Position numbers and translations under genes: made by a program. 64,000 bases of DNA, taken from positions 1 to 64,000 of the forward strand of contig NZ_JACHIP010000013.1 in the NCBI RefSeq assembly GCF_014203275.1, in the 5' to 3' direction. Below the pieces are notes generated by a model. It made no database searches. It saw nothing but the letters and a program-made list of their open reading frames with translations, and had not been told where the DNA came from. This document shows, piece after piece, positions 1 to 8,909 of this stretch. Each line of letters opens with the position of its first letter. Within the stretch, counting starts at the first letter, position 1. This stretch comes from Granulicella aggregans (GTDB taxonomy: Bacteria; Acidobacteriota; Terriglobia; Terriglobales; Acidobacteriaceae).

Positions 1-2481
1 GGGGGGACGCTTGGCGGATCGACTGCGCTCGGAACCACACAGACACTGATCTCGGTCGATGCATTGCAGGAGTTCCGCGTTCAGAGTTCGACCTATTCTG
101 CCGAGTTTGGCCGATCGCCTGGGGGCCAGTTCTCGCTCGGGACGCGTGCTGGGACCAACTTCCTCCACGGGAGCGTGTTCGACTATCTTCGGAACGATGT
201 CTTCGACGCAAATGACTGGTTCAACGCTCACTATGGCAAGCCGACGCCTGCTCTTCGACAGAATGACTTTGGGGGCACGGTGGGTGGTCCCGTCTTGATT
301 CCTCGACTCTATAACGGCAGAAACCAGACGTTCTTCTTCGCTTCGTATGAAGGCCTTCGTCTGACACAGCCAACGGCCGCGACGATCCAATATGTTCCAG
401 ACGTGTTCATGCGGCAACAAGCGGTCGATGCCATGCGGCCTATCCTGAATGCCTTTCCATTGCAGAACGGAGTCGATTATGGGACTGCTGCAGGCCCAAG
501 TCTCGCGCAGTTCATCTCCCCCTTCTCGCTTCCCAGCAAGATCGACTCGACTAGCGTACGGATCGATCACGCATTTCGACCCAAAATCGCTCTCTTTTTT
601 CGGGTCGGAGTCACGCCAAGCTCTACGGTCGCCAGGCCGTATTTCGCCCGGACAACTACCAGTAGCAACGCACAAAGCTACACGATCGGGGCAACCGTCC
701 AGTTGTCCGATCAGACTACGGATGAGTTTCGTCTCGGATATGCGCGTTCGGACTCTGCGCAGATTGGTGAGTTGGACAGTTTTGGTGGTGCCACTCCGAT
801 CGACCTCGGGGCTGCGATGGGGGCCGGTTCCTATCAACGGGCCGAGCCAGTGGTTGTCATGTCAATCTCAGAAATCGGATCGCCGTTGTTGACCGCTTAC
901 AACGGACGCAACGCAAGCCGGCAGTGGAACGCCATCGACACGATCAGTCTTCTGAAGGGTGTTCATGCACTGAAGTTTGGGGTGGACTACCGCCACATAA
1001 AATCACCGATAACGCCTCCGACTGTGGAACCGTATGCGATCTTCCTCAGTGCGCAGGAGGTGATCAGCGGCATGCCCAGCCTACCCTACGTCTTCAACTT
1101 CGTTCCCGCTACGCCACTGTTCAATCAAGCTGCCATCTTCGCGCAGGACGAATGGGGTGTCCACCAGCGGCTTCACCTCTCGCTTGGCGTTCGCTGGGAG
1201 CTGAACCCACCGCCAACAGAGGAACACGGCCGGGACGCGTATACGTTGCTTGGAGATATCAATAATCCTGCGACTCTCACGCTCGCGCCTCAAGGCACCT
1301 CGCTGTGGAAGACGGCTTGGTACAACTTCGCACCTCGGTTGGGCATGGCATGGACAGTCCACGACCAGCCGGGAAACGAAACGGTGTTCCGCGCAGGCGG
1401 GGGCGTATTCTTCGACTCTGCGAATGAAGTGGCGTCGCTCGGATACAGTGGGCTCGGGTTTCAGTCATTCGCGCTGCAGAGTGGAGCCGAGATTCCGTTT
1501 ACCCCCAGCCAGCTGGTCGTTCCCGTCTCCGTGACAGCACCGTATACCAGCGGGACGATCACCGCGTTTCCATCTCATCTGCAACTGCCTTACACGCTAC
1601 AGTGGAACGTCAGTATGCAGCAGGCACTTGGGAAGAATCAGTCCCTGACGCTTTCCTATGTGGCGGCTGAAGGACGACGACTAATCGGGCTGCAACAGGA
1701 ATCTTTATCCGCGCTCAACCCCAACTTCGATCAGGTTCAGTATCTCGCATCAGGCGTGACCTCGAACTATCAGTCTTTGCAGGTAAAGTTTCAGCGCTCA
1801 GTGTCCAAAGGACTTCAAGCACTTGCTTCCTATACGTGGTCACATTCGCTCGACTTTGGGTCGAACGCCAACGCGCTGCCTTTACAGCGAGGAAACTCAG
1901 ACTTCGACGTGCGTAACAATCTACAGGGAGGTCTTAGTTGGGAGCTTCCTGCTGCTTTCGATTCGAAGTTTCCCGGGTTGCTCCTGAACGATTGGGGAGT
2001 GGACGGTCGCCTCAGTGCGCGCACCTCCTTTCCGGTAACGCTTGGCGGAGCGCTCACCACCAACGCGGCCAATGGGAGCCAATACTCAGGCGGCCTCAAT
2101 CTCGTGCAGGGCGAGCCGGTCTACCTTTACGGGTCGCAATATCCTGGCGGCCGCACGATTAATAGGGCGGCGTTCAGCCTGCCAGCAACGGGAGCGGCGG
2201 GCGATGCTCCACGAAATTTCATCCGTGGCTTCGGAAGCACCCAAGTCAACCTCGCGCTCCGGCGAGACTTTCCTTTGCATGACCTACTGGTTCTCCACTT
2301 TCGCGCCGAAAGCTTCAACCTTCTTAACCATCCAAGCTTCGGGTACGTCGATCCGACTTATACCGACGCGACTTTCGGTCAGGCGACTCAGATGCTGAAC
2401 GCAAGTCTTGGAACCGTAGCGTCGCAGTATCAGCAGGGTGGTCCCCGATCAATGCAGTTCGCCCTCAAAATGACATTCTGA
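1..2481 (+). CDS. TonB-dependent receptor, 5' end cut by window edge
   Basis: The frame is open from base 1 to the TGA at 2479-2481 (826 residues), so the true start lies left of the window. The first residues run through a plug segment with VDALQEFRVQSSTYSAEFGR, the signature of acidobacterial TonB-dependent receptors with a carboxypeptidase-regulatory-like N-terminus. Beta-barrel strands follow (for example FFASYEGLRLTQP, HALKFGVDYRH, LHLSLGVRWELNPPP), and the protein ends in an aromatic residue (LKMTF), as expected for an outer-membrane barrel. Receptors of this class import substrates across the outer membrane using TonB energy. A lasso isopeptidase starts 67 bp downstream on the same strand, so the cargo may be the lasso peptide encoded opposite; that link is inference from context. 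Confidence 0.93.
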   Translation, partial: GGTLGGSTALGTTQTLISVDALQEFRVQSSTYSAEFGRSPGGQFSLGTRAGTNFLHGSVFDYLRNDVFDANDWFNAHYGKPTPALRQNDFGGTVGGPVLIPRLYNGRNQTFFFASYEGLRLTQPTAATIQYVPDVFMRQQAVDAMRPILNAFPLQNGVDYGTAAGPSLAQFISPFSLPSKIDSTSVRIDHAFRPKIALFFRVGVTPSSTVARPYFARTTTSSNAQSYTIGATVQLSDQTTDEFRLGYARSDSAQIGELDSFGGATPIDLGAAMGAGSYQRAEPVVVMSISEIGSPLLTAYNGRNASRQWNAIDTISLLKGVHALKFGVDYRHIKSPITPPTVEPYAIFLSAQEVISGMPSLPYVFNFVPATPLFNQAAIFAQDEWGVHQRLHLSLGVRWELNPPPTEEHGRDAYTLLGDINNPATLTLAPQGTSLWKTAWYNFAPRLGMAWTVHDQPGNETVFRAGGGVFFDSANEVASLGYSGLGFQSFALQSGAEIPFTPSQLVVPVSVTAPYTSGTITAFPSHLQLPYTLQWNVSMQQALGKNQSLTLSYVAAEGRRLIGLQQESLSALNPNFDQVQYLASGVTSNYQSLQVKFQRSVSKGLQALASYTWSHSLDFGSNANALPLQRGNSDFDVRNNLQGGLSWELPAAFDSKFPGLLLNDWGVDGRLSARTSFPVTLGGALTTNAANGSQYSGGLNLVQGEPVYLYGSQYPGGRTINRAAFSLPATGAAGDAPRNFIRGFGSTQVNLALRRDFPLHDLLVLHFRAESFNLLNHPSFGYVDPTYTDATFGQATQMLNASLGTVASQYQQGGPRSMQFALKMTF

Positions 2482-2548
2482 GGCCCGGCCTCTCCTCTCC
2501 CATCTGAAATTCTCTGCTCTCACCCCATCGCAACCCTTGGAGTTGGAT

Positions 2549-4957
2549 ATGACCCTTCGTGTGCATTTCGTCGCCATCGTCTTCGCTCTGCTGTGCCCTT
2601 TATCTAAAGAAGCATACGGCCATTCGTTCTCTGTGAAAGACGATATTGCGATGGTGCGGTTTAGCGACCCATCCTTCGATCCTGCGATCGTGGGCAGCGA
2701 GATGGCGAGGCCGTCGCCGCGTGGCGACTACGTCGCGATCGTTACGACCAAAGGCCTCCTTGCAACAGACGAGATCGAGTCCGACCTCACAGTCTTTCGA
2801 ATCAAGGAGCTCTCTGTGTTCCTCGAGGGCGGGGGAGCTCGGCCTCAGCCGCGCATCGTCGCCTCGATCGTCTCCTACCCTCACCGGGAGCAGACGATCT
2901 CGTATGCGCCGGTGATCAAAGACATTCTGTGGTCGCCGGACGGGAAGGGCATCTACTTTCGGGGTGAAAACGGATCGGGAGCCTACCAGCTCTATCTCGC
3001 CAGCGCAGATGGAAGTGGGTCTCACGCCCTGACGCCCGCGAATCAGAGCGTTGACCGCTTCGACATAGTCGCAAACATGGTGGTCTATAAGGCTTCCATG
3101 CTTGTAGACAAGCATAGTTCAGAGATCGCTCGGGTCAACGCCGATGCATTGGTGGCGACGGGTGCTCGCATACAGGACGTCGTCTTTCCTAGCCAGCTCG
3201 GTACTCTCGAACCTGAAGTTTTCGCCATTTCGGTGCTCGAACATAAGAATGGTCGCTGGATCGCCCGGCGTGTGCCGGGCGATTCGAGCACGGAGATGAC
3301 CTATCTCTCGGCGCTCTTTCCATTCGTGTTATCTCCGAAGGGACACCAGCTAGTTGCGCCTATGCCCGTTTCGACGATCCCAGATACTTGGCAGCGATTT
3401 GAACCGGTAACGGGATCCGAATATCTCCGTCTTCTGCCCGGTAAAGATGCTCAAATTACGAACGCTGGCGAAACCTTGCGGCCCCTGCAGTACATGCTCA
3501 TCGACCTCGACACCGGTAAGCGAACGCCGCTCACGGATGCACCGAATGCCCGGAGCCTCGGATATGCTTTCGATAACAGCCGGGTGGCCTGGGCGACTGA
3601 TGAGAAGCGCGTTCTGGCGACCAACACATTTCTCGGAACGCACGACGACAACCCGCTGGAGAGAAACCGGCCGTGCGGCGTTGCCAGCTTCGACCTTCCG
3701 TCGTTTGAACCCCGGTGCCTCTTCTTTGAAGAGAAGGGTCTCGACCGAACGGCATTCCACATTGAGGAAGTGTCTTTTGGGGCCAGTGACGATGAGGCCA
3801 TCGTCACTTTGACACAAAGGCCCAACAGGCGCGTAACTCGACGCTATCGATTCTTTCAAGATAGCTGGCATCTTGCAGGGGAGGGTCCTGCCGCTGATAC
3901 TACCACCGGGTCTACGGCCCTGCTTTCTCCTGAGATCTCGGACATGCAGATATCGGTCCGGCAGAGCCTTAATGAACCGCCGAAGCTGTGGGTATCGAGT
4001 CGCCGTACCGGAAAGGCCCGCGAGGCTTGGGACCCTAATCCGCAACTCGCGGATATGAGCTTTGGCGAGGTATCTCATTATCAGTGGGATGACGAGAGCG
4101 GCCACCACTGGTCTGGGCTGCTTGTAAAACCCGTCGGTTATCAATCCGGACGGCGATATCCCTTAGTCGTGCAAATGTACAACTACGTTGATGGTGAGTT
4201 CATGACCGACGGACTTCACCCGACAGCCTTTGCCGCGAGGCATCTTGCCAGCGTGGGTTTTGTAGTTCTTCAGGTCAGGAGGCAGGTGGATACCTTGTCG
4301 GAGGACGATCCAGAGGTGCATCTGGAAGGCTATAGGAGTGCAATTGATAGTCTCGACGCGGCGGGGATGGTCGATCGTAACCGGGTGGGCGTAGTCGGGT
4401 TCAGTTGGACCTGCTGGTACGCAGTCAATGCCATCATCAAAGACCCTCAGCTCTTCAAGGCTGCGACGATTGCCGACGGGCTCGACAACAGCTACATGCA
4501 ATATCTGATGTTTGGTGCCGGCTCGGAGTCTCTCGAGAGTCAAATGGCACAGATACGGCAGACAACTCCGTTTGGGCAAGGACTGAAGAAATGGGTCGAC
4601 GAGGCTCCAGGATTTCATCTTGACCAGGTACAAGCACCGGTCCGCATCGAGGCGATCAATCCGTTGTCGGTGCTTCAGGAGTGGGAACTCTACGCATCGC
4701 TGCGGCTACAGAACAAACCGGTTGACCTCATCTACTTCCCGCGGGGAACCCATATTCATCAAAGACCTTTGGAGCGCCTTGAGTCTCAGCAGGGAAGTGT
4801 CGACTGGTTCCGCTTCTGGTTGCAAGGCTATGAAGACCCGGACCCAGCGAAGGCGGCACAATATGAGCGCTGGCGAGGCTTCGCCAAGCTTCGAGCTGCA
4901 ACCGCTCGAAGCTACGCCAGCCCAGCTGGAACGACGCCGGTCCCATCCCGCCCATAG
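2549..4957 (+). CDS. Atxe2-type lasso peptide isopeptidase (S9 serine peptidase)
   Basis: This 802-residue secreted protein begins with a signal peptide (MTLRVHFVAIVFALLCPLS...). I chose ATG 2549 because GGAG lies six bases upstream; a TTG at 2537 is less likely. Residues about 30-480 look like a beta-propeller, followed by an alpha/beta-hydrolase domain. The nucleophile elbow is GFSWTC (Ser619), matching the GFSxTC form of Atxe2-like lasso isopeptidases rather than the GxSxGG of general prolyl oligopeptidases. The segments ADGLDNSYMQYLMF and GTHIHQRP (His735 or His737) also fit; Glu711 or Glu713 may be the acid of the triad. Family members cut the isopeptide bond of their cognate lasso peptide in the periplasm. 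The pairing with a TonB receptor and a convergent lasso operon supports that role. The substrate assignment is inferred. Confidence 0.85.
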   Translation: MTLRVHFVAIVFALLCPLSKEAYGHSFSVKDDIAMVRFSDPSFDPAIVGSEMARPSPRGDYVAIVTTKGLLATDEIESDLTVFRIKELSVFLEGGGARPQPRIVASIVSYPHREQTISYAPVIKDILWSPDGKGIYFRGENGSGAYQLYLASADGSGSHALTPANQSVDRFDIVANMVVYKASMLVDKHSSEIARVNADALVATGARIQDVVFPSQLGTLEPEVFAISVLEHKNGRWIARRVPGDSSTEMTYLSALFPFVLSPKGHQLVAPMPVSTIPDTWQRFEPVTGSEYLRLLPGKDAQITNAGETLRPLQYMLIDLDTGKRTPLTDAPNARSLGYAFDNSRVAWATDEKRVLATNTFLGTHDDNPLERNRPCGVASFDLPSFEPRCLFFEEKGLDRTAFHIEEVSFGASDDEAIVTLTQRPNRRVTRRYRFFQDSWHLAGEGPAADTTTGSTALLSPEISDMQISVRQSLNEPPKLWVSSRRTGKAREAWDPNPQLADMSFGEVSHYQWDDESGHHWSGLLVKPVGYQSGRRYPLVVQMYNYVDGEFMTDGLHPTAFAARHLASVGFVVLQVRRQVDTLSEDDPEVHLEGYRSAIDSLDAAGMVDRNRVGVVGFSWTCWYAVNAIIKDPQLFKAATIADGLDNSYMQYLMFGAGSESLESQMAQIRQTTPFGQGLKKWVDEAPGFHLDQVQAPVRIEAINPLSVLQEWELYASLRLQNKPVDLIYFPRGTHIHQRPLERLESQQGSVDWFRFWLQGYEDPDPAKAAQYERWRGFAKLRAATARSYASPAGTTPVPSRP

Positions 4958-4978
4958 ATCAGGCGAGACGGGGCCGGC
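4936..4978. terminator. Hairpin between convergent lasso genes, possible bidirectional terminator
   Basis: Arms GCCGGTCCCATCCCGCC (4936-4952) and GGCGAGACGGGGCCGGC (4962-4978) pair over 17 positions around a 9-base loop, with three mismatch or wobble positions. The hairpin overlaps the isopeptidase stop codon and lies just past the 3' end of the precursor ORF on the other strand. No U-run follows on either side, so it could equally protect mRNA ends. It is the only strong structure between the convergent transcripts. Confidence 0.45.
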
Positions 4979-5001
4979 TCTAACGTCAACTGCAATTCCG
5001 A

Positions 5002-5136
5002 CTACTCGTCCGCCTGGTAGGCGGCGTTGGAATTGAGCAGGGAGGTGCCGACTTCGTGCGGGGTGAAGATCTTCGGTCCCTTGATGGTTGATGTAGCCTT
5101 GAACGTTGCTGTTACCTTCGGTTGGATGTAGCGCAT
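5002..5136 (-). CDS. Putative lasso peptide precursor (44 aa)
   Basis: ATG 5136 is preceded by AGAGGA with a good spacer (AAGAGGACAAACCTATG) and the ORF ends at TAG 5002-5004. It lies 79 bp after the cyclase stop on the same strand. Residues 3-8 read YIQPKV, fitting the YxxPx(L/V) leader motif bound by B1/PqqD proteins. Gly20 followed by Glu28 allows a nine-residue macrolactam, GPKIFTPHE, the only Gly with an acidic residue 7-9 places on. The tail would be residues 29-44, VGTSLLNSNAAYQADE. The usual Thr at -2 would be Ile18 (Thr17 is at -3), which is atypical, so the exact cut is uncertain. The ORF sits last in the operon, whereas precursors often come first. What is seen: ORF, ribosome site, position and motif. 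What is inferred: ring and product. Confidence 0.78.
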   Translation of the reverse strand: MRYIQPKVTATFKATSTIKGPKIFTPHEVGTSLLNSNAAYQADE

Positions 5137-5215
5137 AGGTTTGTCCTCTTTTCGTCTTCAAATTTCCGTCGTCGCTGGAACGTGCACCGGCGCAGGCGGA
5201 TCTTGTCGGCCGCCG

Positions 5216-7114
5216 TCAGGCGATCAATCTTAGGCCAGCATCGCCGGCGCGTTCTCCGCTCCCTCCGCGCATCGAGCGAAGCCAAAGTTCGAATGCAGTG
5301 GCTCGGAGAATCAAATGCCACCATTTTGGGTCGCCCTCAACCGTTTGGCGCAACGAGTGACGTAGCTTATCTCCATCAACCAACCCGGCATCGGCGATCA
5401 TTGAGTTTGCAAATAACCCCTCGAGAACTTCGGATGCCTGCTGAACGGCGTGCAATGGCGCCCGAAGCTGGAAGGCCTTGCGGCGTCTCTCAAGTACTTC
5501 GTGAGGAACAATATTGATGAGCGCCCTCCGCATCAGCGAACGCCTACGGCCAGGGCGAAGTATCTGCTCCCTTGGAACGCTAAAAAGGAAGCTCACTAGG
5601 TCCTTGTCGAGAAAGGGATATCGATACTCGGGCCGCACAAGCAGTTGCGGAAACAGATGCGGAAGTGTCTCCATGACAAACCACCAGGCCGAGCTGTTAT
5701 CGATGCGGTGCGGTGCGATCCCGATTCGAGCAGGAACCATCGCCTTGACGGATTCGATTCGCAGCGCCCGCTCCCGCAGTGATTGCGAAAGCCACGGTGG
5801 AAGATCGATTTCCTTCGGGCCTGGGTTAAGATAGAGACCGCCGGTATAACGGACTGTGCGCCACAGCATTCCGACAAGCGGGCTGCGATCAACCAGAGAC
5901 CAGGCAAGGGAACGGCGAAGCAGTTGAGAGACGTTCCCTGAGAGTAGATGACCAGCGAGTTCCGGCAGCGGGTCGGGGACACCGCCCAAAACCTCATCCC
6001 CTCCGATGCCAGAGAGCACGCTGCGATAGTCCCTTTTCCACGCGGCACTATGGAGCCGGCGTTCCTGTTCGATGGAGAAGCTGTCCGCGCCAGGCATCAG
6101 GTAGACGCCACCACTGCCATCATGTGGCTCGAAGGTCCGCTGAGAGAAGGCAGTATTGACGTGCGCGCCCACCTTCCCTCGTCTCGCCTCAGTGATGGAG
6201 AAGTACGGTCTCTCATTAAGTGAGGCCTCTGAGTCGTCATAGAAGGACACGGTATCGAGAATCTCTGCGTTGGGATACTTGCGCCGGCGCAGGAAGTCGG
6301 ACATACACACGATCGCGGTGGAATCCATGCCTCCGCTCAGTTGCGCGAGGATCGGTTCTCCAGGACCGCTGCGTCGCTCGACTGAATTCCGAAATAGCGC
6401 GAGAAAGTGCTCTTCATACTCGGTATCCGTGCGGTACTGAACTGTGGTCATGACCGTGGAATTCCAATGCTGATGCCGGCTCAGCACTCCCTTATGAACC
6501 TTCAGGAAGTGGGCTGGCGGCACTGAATAGATGCCCTCAAAGGGGGTTAGGTCGCCCACTTGACGGCCAGCCATGTAGCAAGCGGCGTAGTCATGTGAGA
6601 GCTGGAGTGTATCGTCCGTCAAATGGAAGGCTTCGAGATAGGTCCCCCAGACGGTTTCGCATTGGGTATGGCGGTAATAGAGCGATCTCGCGCCCGCATG
6701 GTCACGGGATAGATAGAGCGATTGATCCGTTTCTGACCACAAGGCCAGCGCCCAATCTCCAACGAAGCGGGAAAAGCATGCCTCACCCCATCGAGCGAAT
6801 GCCGCAAGCGCGATCTGTGAGTCTGAGAGCGTTTCCGGATGTTTGACTCTAAGTTCTTCTGCGAGAGATTCGTAGTTGTCGAGACGACCGTCGAACGAGA
6901 GGACGTAGCGACCTTGAGGACTCTTGACCGGGCCTCGTTCAAATGTCGAACGCATGTGGCTCAAATAAGGTTGAACTCCCATGCCGAGCCTGCCGTCAAG
7001 GATCACTAATCCTGCGCCGGTCGCGTACCGTTGCATGTCAGCGCCAAGACGTTGCAACTCGGAAGCTGTTGCCGCGATTCCGTGTTCCTTCAACACACCG
7101 TAGAGGATGCTCAT
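5216..7114 (-). CDS. Asparagine synthetase-like lasso cyclase (C protein)
   Basis: This 632-residue protein has an N-terminal class II glutaminase-like fold (FDGRLDNYESL, GDWALALW, LSRDHAGARSLYY) and a C-terminal asparagine synthetase domain with the ATP pyrophosphatase loop SGGMDST at residues 260-266. Residue 2 is Ser rather than the catalytic Cys of glutamine-using enzymes, so glutaminase activity is probably absent, as in other lasso cyclases. In lasso pathways this enzyme adenylates the acceptor Asp/Glu side chain and closes the macrolactam with the core N-terminus. It starts 12 bp after the B2 gene, within one minus-strand operon. An amidotransferase for another natural product is the alternative, but the B1/B2/isopeptidase context argues against it. 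Confidence 0.9.
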   Translation of the reverse strand: MSILYGVLKEHGIAATASELQRLGADMQRYATGAGLVILDGRLGMGVQPYLSHMRSTFERGPVKSPQGRYVLSFDGRLDNYESLAEELRVKHPETLSDSQIALAAFARWGEACFSRFVGDWALALWSETDQSLYLSRDHAGARSLYYRHTQCETVWGTYLEAFHLTDDTLQLSHDYAACYMAGRQVGDLTPFEGIYSVPPAHFLKVHKGVLSRHQHWNSTVMTTVQYRTDTEYEEHFLALFRNSVERRSGPGEPILAQLSGGMDSTAIVCMSDFLRRRKYPNAEILDTVSFYDDSEASLNERPYFSITEARRGKVGAHVNTAFSQRTFEPHDGSGGVYLMPGADSFSIEQERRLHSAAWKRDYRSVLSGIGGDEVLGGVPDPLPELAGHLLSGNVSQLLRRSLAWSLVDRSPLVGMLWRTVRYTGGLYLNPGPKEIDLPPWLSQSLRERALRIESVKAMVPARIGIAPHRIDNSSAWWFVMETLPHLFPQLLVRPEYRYPFLDKDLVSFLFSVPREQILRPGRRRSLMRRALINIVPHEVLERRRKAFQLRAPLHAVQQASEVLEGLFANSMIADAGLVDGDKLRHSLRQTVEGDPKWWHLILRATAFELWLRSMRGGSGERAGDAGLRLIA

Positions 7115-7126
7115 CGAATACCTCGC

Positions 7127-7525
7127 TCAGCAACGTTCTAATACCTCAAAGATCTCCGTGACGTATGGTTTGTCATTGATCACGCGCCCGTCGATTTCAA
7201 CCCATGCGTGTGATTGGAAGGGAAGCAGCTGTGCCCCGATAACCATCTCCGCGTTCCGGCCATAGCGCCGCAGCAGAACAGTTGTTGTGGCCGAACGTTG
7301 AAGGCACAGCACTGGTTTGAAGTAGAAGACGCAAGCAAGATCGACGGCACGCGACAACTCGCCGTCACCCCGCGCCGTCTTGCCCACAGCCCGGGGTTTC
7401 AAGTTGCGGACAGCAGCATGGATCTCCTGAAACCCACGAAAGTGCATCAGCCAATCGAAGTACAACAGCAAGAGCCAGCTTTCAGCGACGCGTAGCAGCA
7501 TGTTCTCTCCTGGCCAATCGATCAA
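7127..7525 (-). CDS. Lasso peptide B2 transglutaminase-like leader protease
   Basis: The protein has 132 residues, typical of stand-alone B2 proteins. The catalytic triad of the transglutaminase-core fold is visible: Cys74 (KPVLCLQRS), His106 (SHAWVEIDG) and Asp118 (VINDKPY). B2 enzymes cut the leader from the precursor after it is bound by B1. The ATG overlaps the end of the upstream kinase gene by 4 bp, suggesting translational coupling; a second in-frame ATG (residue 9) is also possible. It is followed after 12 bp by the cyclase gene. Confidence 0.9.
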   Translation of the reverse strand: MIDWPGENMLLRVAESWLLLLYFDWLMHFRGFQEIHAAVRNLKPRAVGKTARGDGELSRAVDLACVFYFKPVLCLQRSATTTVLLRRYGRNAEMVIGAQLLPFQSHAWVEIDGRVINDKPYVTEIFEVLERC

Positions 7526-8892
7526 ACGAGCAACGCTCTCAAGAGGCTTGGCGCTTGTGCCGCGCGGTCCATATGCCTCGCAATCGCTCTCACTAAGGGG
7601 AACCGCCGCGGATCGCTGAGTTCTCGCGTCTGTAGCCAGTCCTTCCTGCCGAGAATTGTGGAGGCCGCCGCGATGAGAGGAGCGAAAGGCAAAGCGTCCT
7701 GGAGCACTCTCGCATCACAGATCGACGACATGGCCGTCAGATAGGTGTTTCGGAGATGCCGGTTGTAGGAGGCCTTCTGTGATGGATCCTCGATCTGATT
7801 CAGGAGCAGAAGGTGCTCCAAGGTCACAAGAGGATTCCCAACGTAGGCTTCACTCCAGTCAATAAACACGCAATGTGTACCGGCAAATAAGATATTGTCG
7901 ATATTCAGATCGCCCTGCAAAATCGTGTCCGGAATGTCCAACTCGCTCAGGTAGTCGCAGGCATCTTCAAAGATATTCTTGAGCTCGCCGAGCCGTTTCG
8001 GCCCAAGAGGTGAAACTTTGGTGGATGTTTGACAGCCCATCGCCTCGTCGATGTACGCGAAGAGCGCTTCCGCGTCGTTTCGCAAGACATGTGTTCTGTG
8101 ATCGACAGCTCCGGCATTGAGTAAGTCGAGTTCCTCACCCACCGTTCTGATCTGCAACACGGCCAGGGACTCGACAGCGATTTGCAGCATGCGTTCTACC
8201 TCGGGGGCTTCCCGCGGCAATTCGCTCAGGCTCTGTCCGCTGCTGTGCATCAGCCACGCATTCCATTCTGGCTTTTGCGCCACGACTTCAGGGACGTAAT
8301 CACGGCATAACCGTGACAACAAAACAGACATGGCCCGTTCCTGCGTGTTCGGTGCGCCGGTTGCTTTGAGCCAACAGGTCGATCCATCGTTTATATGAAA
8401 GCGGAGAAGGCTAAACCCGTTACCAGCGTTGAATTGTTCGACATCGGCCTTCGATGAAACTTTGCTGGCAGTCGTAGTCTCAACCCACCGAACGGCCTCA
8501 TCTGCCCACCCGATTTCGGTGATGGCATGAACTGTCTCCCCGCCCAGGACGGACAGCAGCCATGCTCGCTCCGTCGGTGATAGTTCATCCTTCGGAATTT
8601 GGCCAGGCTTGATTCCGATAAGGCCTTCGAAAATCTCTCTTTGGAGGAGTTCAACGATCGCGCAGGGGCGATCGCTATCCTTCGGAATCATCACATCGAG
8701 AACCAAGACCGGGAGTCCCCATTCCTCGCGAAGCGCCTTCTGTAACTGTTGCGCTGGCCGGGTGCCGGTCGGCACCGACACGCGGATCAGACGATACTGG
8801 TTTCGGTCTTCACGCACATACATCGCACGAGCAAAGGGACCCACTACGAGGACTCGGTACAGACTGGCGTCCTTAGAGGATGCAGACATCAT
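7522..8892 (-). CDS. APH-fold kinase within lasso operon
   Basis: This 456-residue protein has a C-terminal aminoglycoside-phosphotransferase/choline-kinase fold: ATP-site Lys176 (CWLKATGA), catalytic loop QGDLNIDN (326-333, with Gln in place of the usual His) and metal-binding Asp345 (VFIDWSEAY). The first 120 or so residues form an extra domain I do not recognise, containing hydrophobic strands such as LPVLVLDVMIP. Its position between B1 and B2 and the 4-bp overlap with B2 make it part of the pathway. Known lasso kinases are HPr-kinase-like and modify a C-terminal residue; this is a different fold. Its substrate is unknown: the peptide (Ser/Thr/Tyr in the tail) or a small molecule. Two ATGs occur at the start (MM). 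Confidence 0.8.
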   Translation of the reverse strand: MMSASSKDASLYRVLVVGPFARAMYVREDRNQYRLIRVSVPTGTRPAQQLQKALREEWGLPVLVLDVMIPKDSDRPCAIVELLQREIFEGLIGIKPGQIPKDELSPTERAWLLSVLGGETVHAITEIGWADEAVRWVETTTASKVSSKADVEQFNAGNGFSLLRFHINDGSTCWLKATGAPNTQERAMSVLLSRLCRDYVPEVVAQKPEWNAWLMHSSGQSLSELPREAPEVERMLQIAVESLAVLQIRTVGEELDLLNAGAVDHRTHVLRNDAEALFAYIDEAMGCQTSTKVSPLGPKRLGELKNIFEDACDYLSELDIPDTILQGDLNIDNILFAGTHCVFIDWSEAYVGNPLVTLEHLLLLNQIEDPSQKASYNRHLRNTYLTAMSSICDARVLQDALPFAPLIAAASTILGRKDWLQTRELSDPRRFPLVRAIARHMDRAAQAPSLLRALLV

Positions 8893-8909
8893 GCGTCTCC
8901 TTCCAATGC

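Noticed and set aside
4706..5161. Minus-strand 151-codon frame overlapping the precursor region
   Set aside because: It runs antisense through the isopeptidase end and lacks a ribosome site; the 44-codon frame in the same place has one and fits the operon.
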